NCBI RefSeq assembly: GCF_003675875.1
Contig: NZ_RCDI01000001.1
Span: 1,240,001 to 1,304,000, forward strand
From: Halostella limicola
GTDB lineage: Archaea > Halobacteriota > Halobacteria > Halobacteriales > Natronoarchaeaceae
Reading direction: 5' to 3'
DNA: 64,000 bases
Both the position numbers and the translations under genes were made by a program. Every line of letters begins with the position of its first letter. The stretch's first letter is position 1. This document shows positions 50,681 to 58,522 of this stretch, piece by piece. The notes under the pieces were generated by a model. That model saw only the letters and a list, made by a program, of their open reading frames with translations, was not told where the DNA came from and ran no database searches.

Positions 50681-51697
50681 TTATCCCTGGTTCGATGCGG
50701 TGGAGACGTAGCGCACCTCGGGGTCGAGGCGCGGCTGGTCGTTCGGTCGGACGGCCGGTCGGAAACGCACGAGGCGCTGTTCCGGGCCGGGGACCGATCC
50801 CTTCACGAGCGCGTACGGGCCGTCGACCTCGCCGTAGTTGACGAAGCCGCCGTCGACGGACGCGTCGTCGCCCTCGCCGATGTCGACGAGGCGCTTGTTC
50901 AGTTCCGTGCGCTGGTGGTAACCGGTCTGCCCCTGCTGGGGGACCGTCGAGCGCACGCGGGAGGGGTTCCACGGACCGAGGTTCCCGATCCGGCGCCGCC
51001 ATCCCTGCCGGGCGTGCTTGCCCTTCCGCTTCTGGACGCCCCAGCGCTTAACCGGGCCCTGGGTGCCCTTGCCCTTCGTGACGCCGCTGACGTCGGCGTA
51101 CTCGCCGGCGCGGAACACGTCGTTCATCTCGTGTTCGCCGCCGTCGGCGACGAGATCGAGCGCGAAGTCGACGCGGTCCTGTACGGACCCGCCGCCGACT
51201 CGCGTCTCCATCACGTCGGGCTTCTTCTTCGGGACGCTCGGCACGCCGTCCGGCACGGTGTGCGTGATGACCCGGACGTCGGCGACGTCGCCGGCGTCGA
51301 GCGCCTCGCGGAGCTCGTCCTCGGCGGCGTCGGCGTCGTGCTCCTCGGGGACGTCGAGGACGCGGTCGAGTTCACCGTGGAACTCGTCGGTCCAGACCTC
51401 CGTGAGGGGCTTCTTTCCGTAAGCTGTATCTTCGTACGCTCGCAGGGCGACGGCGCGCATGGGCGGCGTCTCCACGATGGTGACGGGGACGGTCTCCTCC
51501 ATCCCTTCGCGGGGGGAGTCTGACTCGTCGTTGATCATCACCACGTGGGTCATGCCTGCCTTGTAGCCGGCGAAACCCTGAAGCGCAGGCTGTCCGTCGT
51601 CGTCCGGCCACGAATTGAAGCGCGGAACTTCACTCTCCGCGCGCTTCCGCGGACCGAACCCCAGCGAGCCTTTGCGTGGTCTGCTTGGTTGTGGCAT
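50681..51697 (-). CDS. rpl3: 50S ribosomal protein uL3
   Basis: 338 residues from the ATG at 51697. The basic N-terminus (PQPSRPRKGSLGFGPRKRA) and the core VSGVTKGKGTQGPVKRWGVQ, which reaches the peptidyl transferase centre, are intact. It is 8 bases after the upstream SPOUT gene stop. The open frame beyond 51697 is SPOUT-gene DNA in another frame. Confidence 0.97.
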   Translation of the reverse strand: MPQPSRPRKGSLGFGPRKRAESEVPRFNSWPDDDGQPALQGFAGYKAGMTHVVMINDESDSPREGMEETVPVTIVETPPMRAVALRAYEDTAYGKKPLTEVWTDEFHGELDRVLDVPEEHDADAAEDELREALDAGDVADVRVITHTVPDGVPSVPKKKPDVMETRVGGGSVQDRVDFALDLVADGGEHEMNDVFRAGEYADVSGVTKGKGTQGPVKRWGVQKRKGKHARQGWRRRIGNLGPWNPSRVRSTVPQQGQTGYHQRTELNKRLVDIGEGDDASVDGGFVNYGEVDGPYALVKGSVPGPEQRLVRFRPAVRPNDQPRLDPEVRYVSTASNQG

Positions 51698-51704
51698 TGT
51701 TGTC

Positions 51705-52613
51705 TCACTCTGTGAGTGTGAGGCAGCCGAGGGCGGCGAACATGGCTTCTTCCGTTCGCACGACCTCGCTGCCCTGATTCGGAATCGCGTTGAGCCAGAG
51801 GTCGAACCGGCCGGGTGCGCCTGGTTCGACTGCGGGCGAGGCGTCCGCCTCGTCCGCCGGTTCGGTCTCAACGGCTCCCTCGTCGGGAGTCCGGGAGGCC
51901 CTGACGTCCTCGACGGTCAGGCCCTCGATCATCTCCGGCAGCCCTCTCTCGGGCGAACCGAAGGCGACGGTCATTCCGTCGCCCTCGATCCGTCCGGCCA
52001 GCCGTCCGAGCCTCGACACGGTGAGCGGTTCACCGTGGCGCGACGTTGCGATTCGGATGCCAGCGTCCTCACGGCCGAGCGCTGCCGACAGGTCCGCGCG
52101 GTCGACCGTCAGCCCCGGGAGGGGGCGATCGACGATCTTCGCACGGACCGGCTCTCGCGAAGAGATCCTGATGGTCACGCGCTCCCCCTCGTCGACCTCC
52201 ATTTTCGGAGGGACGACGAGGGAGATCGGGTGTTGCAAGCCGCAATTGACCCGAACGCGCCCTTCAGGTCCGACCTCGGTCACGATTCCCTGTCTTAACG
52301 ACCCCGAACCGTTCGATTCGGAGCCGGTCTGTGACGCGGCGCGGAGCGGCGGCAGCACGCCCGCGTACTCCAGTTCGTCCCGCTTGCCCCACGCCTCCTT
52401 TCGGAGGTACGGCGGCGTTGCGGCGTACCGCAGTACGGTTTCGACGAACCCGCCGCCCCACCTGCGCTCGCCTTCCCGGTCGCGGAAGACGGTCAGGCGG
52501 TCCGCCCGGAACACCGTCGCCGCGCGGGCGACGTAGCCGACCTTGCGAGTTGCCTCGCGTTTGTCTTCGGCTTCCCGGACGAGGGACGACGGCACGAGTA
52601 CGCTGACAGTCAT
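51705..52613 (-). CDS. SPOUT-fold RNA methyltransferase (DUF171 / SPOUT1-like)
   Basis: 302 residues, ATG at 52613. The SPOUT knot is at the C-terminus: VAFGSPERGLPEMIEG and LNAIPNQGSEVVRTEEA, the AdoMet-binding loops. An OB-like insertion occupies about residues 100-170 (GIVTEVGPEGRVRVNCG). Archaeal relatives are annotated as putative rRNA uridine methyltransferases and are often the first gene before uL3, as here. Target base and rRNA site are not shown by the sequence. It is the promoter-proximal gene of the whole ribosomal run. Confidence 0.88.
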   Translation of the reverse strand: MTVSVLVPSSLVREAEDKREATRKVGYVARAATVFRADRLTVFRDREGERRWGGGFVETVLRYAATPPYLRKEAWGKRDELEYAGVLPPLRAASQTGSESNGSGSLRQGIVTEVGPEGRVRVNCGLQHPISLVVPPKMEVDEGERVTIRISSREPVRAKIVDRPLPGLTVDRADLSAALGREDAGIRIATSRHGEPLTVSRLGRLAGRIEGDGMTVAFGSPERGLPEMIEGLTVEDVRASRTPDEGAVETEPADEADASPAVEPGAPGRFDLWLNAIPNQGSEVVRTEEAMFAALGCLTLTE

Positions 52614-52666
52614 GCCGTGACGCTTCGACGCCTCGCCACTAGACTGTGCCGATGTTATCCGTCGGG

Positions 52667-52681
52667 GTCTTAAAAGAATAG
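52667..52681 (-). promoter_or_regulatory. promoter of the ribosomal protein operon
   Basis: On the minus strand ATTCTTTTAAGACC, an A/T box in an otherwise GC-rich gap, lies about 55-65 bases before the SPOUT gene ATG, predicting a leader of about 30 bases. It is the only clear box upstream of the 25-gene run. Confidence 0.55.
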
Positions 52682-52797
52682 CGGATCAGTCCCGTGCCTG
52701 AGTAGTCTTCACACGCGTCTCAGCGGGGAATCACGACGGTTTTCGTATGCGTTCGGATACCGTGGCCCGCCCTCACGAAGATGTCCTACTTCGGAAG

Positions 52798-52806
52798 CCT
52801 TATACG
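52798..52806 (+). promoter_or_regulatory. TATA box of tRNA-Gly copy 1
   Basis: CCTTATACG lies 31-39 bases before the tRNA 5' end, as expected for an archaeal tRNA promoter. Confidence 0.55.
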
Positions 52807-52836
52807 ACATCCAGCGGTTAGATGTGATTGCAACGG

Positions 52837-52907
52837 GCGCTGGTAGTGTAGTGGTATCACGTGACCTTGCCATGGTCACAACCGGGGTTCAAATCCCCGC
52901 CAGCGCA
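52837..52907 (+). tRNA. tRNA-Gly (GCC), copy 1
   Basis: 71-base cloverleaf: acceptor GCGCTGG/CCAGCGC, discriminator A, D arm GTG-TAGTGGTAT-CAC, anticodon stem TGACC/GGTCA with loop TTGCCAT (anticodon GCC), T arm CGGGG-TTCAAAT-CCCCG. No CCA encoded, no intron. Identical to the copy at 54449. Confidence 0.97.
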
Positions 52908-52977
52908 TTTCTGCTCCGAACAATTCTAGCGAGCACCGCGTAGCGTGTGCTCGCTTCCCGTGAGCAGCAAAATCGCC

Positions 52978-53013
52978 CGTTGATTTGAGCAGGAACGTTG
53001 ATTTGAGCAGGAA
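52978..53013. repeat. two tandem copies of an 18-bp unit
   Basis: CGTTGATTTGAGCAGGAA occurs twice back to back (52978-52995 and 52996-53013) between tRNA-Gly copy 1 and the stray tRNA 3' end. No function evident. Confidence 0.85.
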
Positions 53014-53053
53014 AGTCGCAACGCCGAGCGCAGCGAGGCGACCGACTTTTCGC

Positions 53054-53112
53054 GTTCAAATCCCCGCCAGCGCATTTCTGCCGAACGCTACTCAGCCAGC
53101 GACCGCTGTGCG
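53054..53112 (+). repeat. stray tRNA-Gly 3' end plus flank (59-bp direct repeat, left copy)
   Basis: The first 21 bases are the last 21 bases of tRNA-Gly (T loop to discriminator A); the next 38 bases match exactly those following tRNA-Gly copy 2 (54499-54557). The rest of a tRNA is absent. Tyrosine recombinases use tRNA 3' ends as attachment sites, so this looks like an att relic. No integrase gene is nearby. Confidence 0.8.
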
Positions 53113-53181
53113 CGTTGCCCGTCTCCGGACGACCGCGCGCAGAAACTATATCACCCGATTCCGCGTACCGCCGCTGGTCAG

Positions 53182-53910
53182 ATGACCGACCCCGACGACG
53201 CCCGCGGCGAGACTGCGCGAGGGTACGACGCGCTGGCCGAGCGCGACGGCGACGGGTGGGAGAGCCCGTGGCACGACAACCCGCTCCAGCGCCACTACTC
53301 GTGGCCGGCCACGAAGGCGATGCTCCCCGAACTGGCCGACCGGCGGGTGCTTGACGCGGGGTGCGGCGTCGGCGACCACGTCGAGTGGCTCCTGGACCGG
53401 GGCGCGACAGTCGTCGGCGTCGACGCCAGCGAGGCCGCCGTCGACCGGGCTCGCAGCCGGTTCGACGACGCGGCCGCGGCGGCGTTCCGACGGGCCGACC
53501 TGACGGAACCGCTCGCCTTCGACGGCGGCGCCTTCGACGTCGTCCTCAGTCACCTCGTGCTCGACCACGTCGCGGAGTTGCGTCCCGTGTTCGAGGAGTT
53601 CCGGCGAGTGCTGTCTGACGGCGGCGCGCTCGTGTTCGCGGTCGTCCACCCGATGCAGTACTACGAGGAGTACGATGCGGTCGAGACCTACTACGACGCC
53701 GCTGCGGTGGAGGTCGGGTGGGACGACGCAACGGTCACGTCGCACCACCGGCCGGTCGGCGAGATCCTGAACGCGCTCGTCGGCGCCGGCTTCCGCCTCG
53801 ACGAGGTGGCCGAACCGCGCCCGCGCGAGGAGTACCTCGATCACGCGCCCGAGCGGTGGTCGCCCGCGGAGCGACCCCAGATCCTCTGCGTCAGGGCGCG
53901 GGCCGACTAA
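53182..53910 (+). CDS. class I SAM-dependent methyltransferase
   Basis: 242 residues, ATG at 53182. Motif I is VLDAGCGVGDHVEWLLDRGA (about residues 56-75), with the acidic end of strand 2 in VVGVDASEAAVDRAR and motif IV near FDVVLSHLVLDHV. It resembles UbiE/Methyltransf_11-type small-molecule methylases; the substrate is unknown. It lies between the two 59-bp direct repeats formed by tRNA-Gly 3' ends, so it may be cargo of an inserted or duplicated segment, although its composition matches the host. Confidence 0.85.
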   Translation: MTDPDDARGETARGYDALAERDGDGWESPWHDNPLQRHYSWPATKAMLPELADRRVLDAGCGVGDHVEWLLDRGATVVGVDASEAAVDRARSRFDDAAAAAFRRADLTEPLAFDGGAFDVVLSHLVLDHVAELRPVFEEFRRVLSDGGALVFAVVHPMQYYEEYDAVETYYDAAAVEVGWDDATVTSHHRPVGEILNALVGAGFRLDEVAEPRPREEYLDHAPERWSPAERPQILCVRARAD

Positions 53911-54005
53911 CCCTGTTGCGATCGGAGCGGCGGTCGACCTCGAACACCGGATCATTCTCACCTACTGCCGATATTTTAATAACCATACATCGCGAAATAT
54001 CCGGC

Positions 54006-54392
54006 GTGCGTCGCTACTGGCTCGCGGTCTTCGGCGCGGCAATCCTCGTGTCACAGGTCGCCCTGTTCTCGCTCGTCGGGGTCCCCCAGCACGTCGGCTG
54101 GACCGTCGCCGCCCTCCTCTGTTTCGGCCTCGCCGGCGCGGCGTTCGTCGTCGCCGGCGTCCGCGAGTACCTCCCCCTGGCCTCCGCGGCGGCCCCGTGG
54201 TACCGGTTCGCCGGCGTCGGCGACCTGCTGCTCGCGCTCGGCATGTTCCTCAACGGCGTCTCGATGGTGCGAGGCGACGAATCGACGGTGTTCGTCGGCC
54301 TCATCGCTGCCGCGGGGGGCCTCGTGCTCGCCGCCATCGGCGTCGACTACCTCCGGGGCGGGGTGCACCTCGACACCTCCGTCGTCCAGTGA
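54006..54392 (+). CDS. small membrane protein (four helices)
   Basis: 128 residues from a GTG at 54006; no ATG exists upstream in frame after the A/T-rich box (ATATTTTAATAACC, ~25-35 bases before), which fits a leaderless GTG start. Four hydrophobic segments (about residues 5-25, 29-50, 65-83, 92-112) and no charged motif. Unrecognised family. It lies between the methyltransferase and tRNA-Gly copy 2, inside the tRNA-repeat-bounded segment. Confidence 0.65.
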   Translation: MRRYWLAVFGAAILVSQVALFSLVGVPQHVGWTVAALLCFGLAGAAFVVAGVREYLPLASAAAPWYRFAGVGDLLLALGMFLNGVSMVRGDESTVFVGLIAAAGGLVLAAIGVDYLRGGVHLDTSVVQ

Positions 54393-54413
54393 TCCTCGGT
54401 CGAGTTGGCTACA

Positions 54414-54422
54414 TTTATATAT
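54414..54422 (+). promoter_or_regulatory. TATA box of tRNA-Gly copy 2
   Basis: TTTATATAT lies 27-35 bases before the tRNA 5' end. It differs from the promoter of copy 1, so the 5' flanks are not duplicated. Confidence 0.55.
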
Positions 54423-54448
54423 CCCCGTCTCGTGATTTCGAGTGAAGG

Positions 54449-54519
54449 GCGCTGGTAGTGTAGTGGTATCACGTGACCTTGCCATGGTCACAACCGGGGT
54501 TCAAATCCCCGCCAGCGCA
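54449..54519 (+). tRNA. tRNA-Gly (GCC), copy 2
   Basis: Identical in all 71 bases to the copy at 52837 (acceptor GCGCTGG/CCAGCGC, anticodon loop TTGCCAT). The 38 bases after it equal those after the stray 3' end at 53054, not those after tRNA copy 1. Confidence 0.97.
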
Positions 54520-54557
54520 TTTCTGCCGAACGCTACTCAGCCAGCGACCGCTGTGCG
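54499..54557 (+). repeat. 59-bp direct repeat, right copy (tRNA-Gly 3' end plus flank)
   Basis: The last 21 bases of tRNA-Gly copy 2 and 38 bases of flank, identical to 53054-53112. The pair brackets about 1.4 kb with two protein genes. Confidence 0.85.
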
Positions 54558-54640
54558 TGTCGCTCGTCAGTCGTGGGCAGCACAATCGTCCGGAGGTTTG
54601 AACTATGCGAACGCGAGCGCCAGTGAGCGTTCGCCATCGA

Positions 54641-54661
54641 GTTCAAATCCCCGCCAGCGCA
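54641..54661 (+). repeat. second stray tRNA-Gly 3' end
   Basis: Twenty-one bases identical to the tRNA-Gly 3' end, about 120 bases after tRNA copy 2 and followed by a diverged version of the same flank (TTCCTGTTGAACGCC). It repeats the arrangement seen after tRNA copy 1. Confidence 0.8.
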
Positions 54662-54713
54662 TTCCTGTTGAACGCCAGCAGCAGGGAGAGCCGGACCGAG
54701 ATCCCGCGGCCGG

Positions 54714-55529
54714 TCAGAATACCCGCTGGATGAACCCCAGCGCCCGGTCGCGCAGTTTGTCCGGTACCAGTTTCAGCAGCGGAACGGGCTTGGCCGGCGG
54801 ACCGACGAGGTACCGCGCGTCGGGCTCCGCGGCCGACGCCGCGCGCAGGATGACCTCGGCTACGTCCTCGGGCTGGACGTACCCCGGCATCTTGTCGATC
54901 GCCTTCCGGCTGTCGTACATGTTGTAGAACCACTCGTACGCGCCCGTGCGCTCAAGCTCCCCTTTCTGCGCCAGCGCGACGTTTCCGAAGTTCGTCTCGA
55001 CGGGGCCGGGTTCGACCAGCACCACGTCGACGCCCGTATTCGCCAGTTCGCCGCGGAGCGTGTCCGAGAGGGCTTCGAGCGCGAACTTCGACCCGCAGTA
55101 CGCGCCCTGTCCGAGCATCGTCGTCCGCCCGTAGATGCTGGAGAGGTTGATTATCGTCCCGTCGCCGCGCTCGCGCATCGACGGGAGGACGGCCCGCGTG
55201 ACGCGGTGAGGGCCGAACGTGTTCACCTGGAACTGCTCGATCAGCTGGTCGGTCGGCAGCTCCTCGACGGGGCCGATCTGACCGTAGCCGGCGTTGTTGA
55301 CGAGGACGTCGACGTGGCCCGCCTGCTCCAGAACGTCGTCGACGGCGGTCTCGACGGACCGGTCGTCCGTGACGTCCAGCGCGGCGATCTCGATCCCCTC
55401 GTCGGCCAGTTCCGTCATGTTCGCGGGGTCCGGCGCGGTCGCGTAGACGTCCCAGCCGTTCGCGTCGAACGCGCGGGCGGTCGCGCGGCCGATGCCGGAG
55501 GAACACCCGGTGATGAGTACGGTCGGCAT
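54714..55529 (-). CDS. short-chain dehydrogenase/reductase (classical SDR)
   Basis: 271 residues, ATG at 55529. The Rossmann cofactor loop is ITGCSSGIGRATARAF, NNAGYG follows, and the catalytic Ser and YxxxK are in LSSIYG and AYCGSKFALEAL. It reduces or oxidises a carbonyl/alcohol with NAD(P)(H); SDRs of this size with FVPDKL-like ends are often linked to lipid or sterol-like substrates, but the substrate is not shown. Monocistronic, just beyond the tRNA-Gly repeat zone. Confidence 0.88.
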   Translation of the reverse strand: MPTVLITGCSSGIGRATARAFDANGWDVYATAPDPANMTELADEGIEIAALDVTDDRSVETAVDDVLEQAGHVDVLVNNAGYGQIGPVEELPTDQLIEQFQVNTFGPHRVTRAVLPSMRERGDGTIINLSSIYGRTTMLGQGAYCGSKFALEALSDTLRGELANTGVDVVLVEPGPVETNFGNVALAQKGELERTGAYEWFYNMYDSRKAIDKMPGYVQPEDVAEVILRAASAAEPDARYLVGPPAKPVPLLKLVPDKLRDRALGFIQRVF

Positions 55530-55648
55530 GGGCGACGTTCCACGGCGGGACGGTTAACGGCGGGGCCTGCTCGACTGCCGACCGCCGCGGCGTGGCCCCG
55601 CGCGCCGCGACGGCAACGGATTTGCCGCTCGCGCCCGACCGTCCGCCC

Positions 55649-55963
55649 ATGACGACTGTCGCGCTGCTGTCGGTCGCACCGGTCATCGAGGACAGCATGG
55701 CGAGCGAGGTGGCGAAGGCCGTCGAGGCGCTGGAGGGGTTCGACGTGTCCTACGAGACGAACCCGATGGGCACGGTCATCGAGGCGGAGGAGGCGAGCGA
55801 GGTGTTCGCCGCCGCCCAGGCCGCCCATGAGGCGGTCGACGGCGACCGCGTCAGCACGTTCCTCAAGATCGACGACAAGCGGTCGAAGGAGCGCTCCGCC
55901 GCCGAGAAGGTCGAGGCCGTCGAGGACGAACTTGGCCGTGAGGCCCGCGGCGACGGGACCTGA
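55649..55963 (+). CDS. MTH1187-family thiamine-binding protein (DUF77)
   Basis: 104 residues from the ATG at 55649. VALLSVAPVIEDSMASEVAK at the start and YETNPMGTVIEAE in the middle are the DUF77/MTH1187 signature. These small ferredoxin-fold proteins bind thiamine or its precursors and may act as sensors or carriers. It is convergent with the phosphatase gene, whose stop codon adjoins its own stop. Confidence 0.88.
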   Translation: MTTVALLSVAPVIEDSMASEVAKAVEALEGFDVSYETNPMGTVIEAEEASEVFAAAQAAHEAVDGDRVSTFLKIDDKRSKERSAAEKVEAVEDELGREARGDGT

Positions 55964-56368
55964 TCACTCCTCCGAGCGCCGCTCGGCCTCTATCTCGTCG
56001 AACAGCGCCGCGACGCGTTCCCGTATCTCCGCGAGTTGCTCGTCCGTCCCGCCCGCGCCGAGGTCCCACACCCGGCTCTCGCCGGTCCAGCCGTCCGGCG
56101 CGAACTGGTCGACGGAACACCCCATCGTCACGACGTAGTCGGCGTCGGCGATATCGTCCGGGGCGATCCGTCGCGGGGCCCGGTCGCCGATGTCGATCCC
56201 TTCCTCCCTGAGCGCGTCGACGACCTCGTCGTGGACGCTGTCGGCGGGGTCGACGCCGCCGGAGATGACCGCCGCGTTCAGTCCGCGGCGGTCCCGCTCG
56301 CGCTCGGCCAGCGCGGCCGCCATCTGACTCCGCCCCGCGTTGCCGACACAGACGAACGCTAGCTTCAT
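55964..56368 (-). CDS. low-molecular-weight phosphatase / arsenate reductase ArsC family
   Basis: 134 residues from the ATG at 56368. The phosphate loop CVGNAGRSQMAAA (Cys7, Arg13, the CX5R motif) is at the N-terminus as in LMW phosphatases and thioredoxin-type ArsC. WDLGAGGTDEQL near residues 103-114 carries the general-acid region (an Asp in the WD position). It could reduce arsenate or dephosphorylate proteins; no other ars gene is adjacent, so the role is open. An upstream ATG at 56395 would add nine residues. Confidence 0.85.
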   Translation of the reverse strand: MKLAFVCVGNAGRSQMAAALAERERDRRGLNAAVISGGVDPADSVHDEVVDALREEGIDIGDRAPRRIAPDDIADADYVVTMGCSVDQFAPDGWTGESRVWDLGAGGTDEQLAEIRERVAALFDEIEAERRSEE

Positions 56369-56426
56369 ACCTAGGCTTACCGCCTCCAGCGACAAGAATC
56401 CGGGCCTGCGGTCCCGTTCGCGTCCG

Positions 56427-56948
56427 TTACGCTAGCGCGCCGCTCAGGCGCTCCGTCCCGAGACCGATGAACGCCCCGAGAAGCATCGAGAGGACGGCGG
56501 CGAGGGCCTCGCCGGGGAGCCCGCCGACGCCGCCGACGGACGCGCCGGCGGCGCTGACGCTGAACATCGTCGCGTACCCGAAGAAGCCGCCCGGCGTGAA
56601 CGAGAGCACCGACACGTACTCGTGCAGGCTGGCGAGGAACATGAACGCGCCGACAGCGAGGCTCAGCGCGAGGGGTCCGCCGCCGACCGCGGCCACTATC
56701 GCGAGCGTCGCGACGGCGTAGAGGATCCCCGCGAGATTGCTCGCGTACCCGCGGACGAGGCCGTCGACGCCGCCGCCGGCCGCGTAGAACGTCGCCGACG
56801 CGATGAAGGACGGCCACAGCGGGATCTCCAGGCCGGCAACGAAGACGTACGTCCAGGGGACGGAGGCGAGACCGAAGACGACCGCGAGACTGCGCGTCTC
56901 GTCCCAGTCGCCGATCCGGTCAGCCAGTCCCCCGTCGTACTCGTCCAT
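56427..56948 (-). CDS. DUF1097-type membrane protein
   Basis: 173 residues from the ATG at 56948. After a ~20-residue polar start, six hydrophobic segments rich in Gly, Ala and Phe follow (LAVVFGLASVPWTYVFVAGL, PLWPSFIASATFYAAGG, and so on). This resembles DUF1097 inner-membrane proteins of unknown function. A TATA-like GTTTATGCC about 30 bases upstream suggests a leaderless transcript. Divergent from mch. The open frame upstream of 56948 is antisense to mch. Confidence 0.7.
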   Translation of the reverse strand: MDEYDGGLADRIGDWDETRSLAVVFGLASVPWTYVFVAGLEIPLWPSFIASATFYAAGGGVDGLVRGYASNLAGILYAVATLAIVAAVGGGPLALSLAVGAFMFLASLHEYVSVLSFTPGGFFGYATMFSVSAAGASVGGVGGLPGEALAAVLSMLLGAFIGLGTERLSGALA

Positions 56949-57050
56949 CGAGTGGCGCTTGGTGTGTGTGCGGCATAAACCCGCGGCGTTCGTCGGCTCT
57001 CTCGGAACGGTAACAGTAAGCCCTTGTTGCGCGCGGTCGTTCTCGGGGAC

Positions 57051-57983
57051 ATGGAGAGTCTCAACCGGATGGCCATCGAGCTCGTCGACGAGGCCATCGA
57101 CTTCGCCGAGGAGCTCGGCATCGGGGCGTACGAACTGGACAACGAGGCGACGGTGCTCGACTTCGGCATCGACGTCTCCGGCGGCATCGAGGCCGGGCTG
57201 CTGCTCGGCGAGATCCAGACCGCGGGGCTGGCGACGGTCCAGACGCGGATGGACGAGCTGGCCGGCGCGCCGCTCCCCCACGTCGAACTGTCGACCGACC
57301 ATCCGGGTCTCGCCCTGCTCGGCTCCCAGAAGGCCGGCTGGGAGGTCAGCGTCGACGACTTCGAGGGACTGGGGAGCGGCCCCGCCCGCGCGCTGGTCGC
57401 CGAGGAGGACGAGTACCGCCGGATCGGCTACCACGACGCCTTCGAGTTCGCGGTGCTGGCCGTCGAGACCGACGAGTACCCCGACGAGGCCGTCGTCGAG
57501 CACGTCGCCGACCTCGCCGAGGTCGAGCCGAACGGCGTCTTCCTCGCGGCCTTCCCCACGGCCAGCGTCGTCGGGAGCGTCACGATGGCCGCCCGCGCCG
57601 CCGAACTCGCCGTCTTCCGCCTCTCGGAACTGGGCTACGACCCGATGGACGTCGTCACCGCCAGCGGGAGCGCGCCGCTGCCGCCGGTCGCCGACGGCGA
57701 GGAGGCCGCCATCGGCCGGACGAACGACGCGCTGGCCTACGGCGGGCAGGTCCACCTCGTCGTCGAGGAGGAGTTCGACCGCTTCGACGAGGTCCCTTCG
57801 ACCGCGACCGACGAGTACGGCACGCCGTTCGCCGAGATCTTCGAGGACCACGACTGGGAGTTCTACGACGTCCCCGAGACGGTGTTCGCGCCGGCGCAGG
57901 TGACCATCGATGTCGTCGGCGGCGACACGCACGTCCTCGGCGAGCGAAACGAGGAACTGCTGGCCGACAGCTTCGACCTGTGA
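57051..57983 (+). CDS. mch: methenyltetrahydromethanopterin cyclohydrolase
   Basis: 310 residues from the ATG at 57051 (an ATG at 57024 would add nine). It interconverts N5,N10-methenyl and N5-formyl forms of the tetrahydropterin C1 carrier. MESLNRMAIELVDEA, DVSGGIEAGLLLGEI and the later TASGSAPLPPVADGEEAAIG with RTNDALAYGG match Mch throughout. Haloarchaea keep this enzyme without making methane, for C1 interconversion. A conserved small gene follows 15 bases later. Confidence 0.95.
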   Translation: MESLNRMAIELVDEAIDFAEELGIGAYELDNEATVLDFGIDVSGGIEAGLLLGEIQTAGLATVQTRMDELAGAPLPHVELSTDHPGLALLGSQKAGWEVSVDDFEGLGSGPARALVAEEDEYRRIGYHDAFEFAVLAVETDEYPDEAVVEHVADLAEVEPNGVFLAAFPTASVVGSVTMAARAAELAVFRLSELGYDPMDVVTASGSAPLPPVADGEEAAIGRTNDALAYGGQVHLVVEEEFDRFDEVPSTATDEYGTPFAEIFEDHDWEFYDVPETVFAPAQVTIDVVGGDTHVLGERNEELLADSFDL

Positions 57984-57998
57984 TCGGGTGACCGGCTC

Positions 57999-58481
57999 GT
58001 GAGATTCAAGGAGGTCCCTCCGGCGCCCGACTCGCTCGACTTCGTCGCGGACGCGCAGCGCGCCGTCCCGCTGGTGCCGGGGTCCGAGGACGACTGCTGC
58101 GCCCGCCTCCAGCGCCGGACCGACGTCCCCGACCGCGAGGCGGCCCGCACGTGGCTCACCTTCCTCCGGGCGCTGGGGCTCGCCGAGGAGACCGACGCGG
58201 GGTACGCCCGGACCGACCGAGATATCGACCGCGAGGGGCTCGCCGCGGCGTTCCGCGAAGGCGTCTTCGGCGCCGCGGAGGTCGCGTCGCTGCTCTCGGA
58301 CCACCCGCTCACCGCCGCCGAGGCGTTCGAGCAGTTCCGGCCCGACGTGCCGCAGTGGGAGCGCCACCGCAACCCCGAGACGTGGGAGGACGAGTGGGAG
58401 GGGCGCGTCGCACGGCTCCTCGAGTGGGCGGTCCTGCTGGGCCTCGCCGAGCGGACCGACGCCGGGTACGTCGCCGCCTGA
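57999..58481 (+). CDS. conserved haloarchaeal protein downstream of mch
   Basis: 160 residues, GTG at 57999, fifteen bases after the mch stop and so probably cotranscribed. It appears to hold two similar halves: WLTFLRALGLAEETDAGYAR and RLLEWAVLLGLAERTDAGYV. These look like winged-helix modules ending in the same Gly-Tyr turn. No catalytic motif. Function unknown; a regulator or partner of C1 metabolism is possible from the context only. Confidence 0.75.
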   Translation: MRFKEVPPAPDSLDFVADAQRAVPLVPGSEDDCCARLQRRTDVPDREAARTWLTFLRALGLAEETDAGYARTDRDIDREGLAAAFREGVFGAAEVASLLSDHPLTAAEAFEQFRPDVPQWERHRNPETWEDEWEGRVARLLEWAVLLGLAERTDAGYVAA

Positions 58482-58522
58482 GTCCGGCCGTTTTTTGTCG
58501 TCTCGCTCCCACGTTCCGCGCG

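Noticed and set aside
53054-53112. Third tRNA-Gly gene
   Set aside because: Only the last 21 bases of the tRNA are present; acceptor 5' strand, D arm and anticodon are missing. Kept as an att-like repeat instead.
52837-53112. CRISPR array or large tandem repeat
   Set aside because: The repeats are tRNA 3' ends with unequal spacing and a single 18-bp tandem pair; there are no regular spacers and no cas genes.
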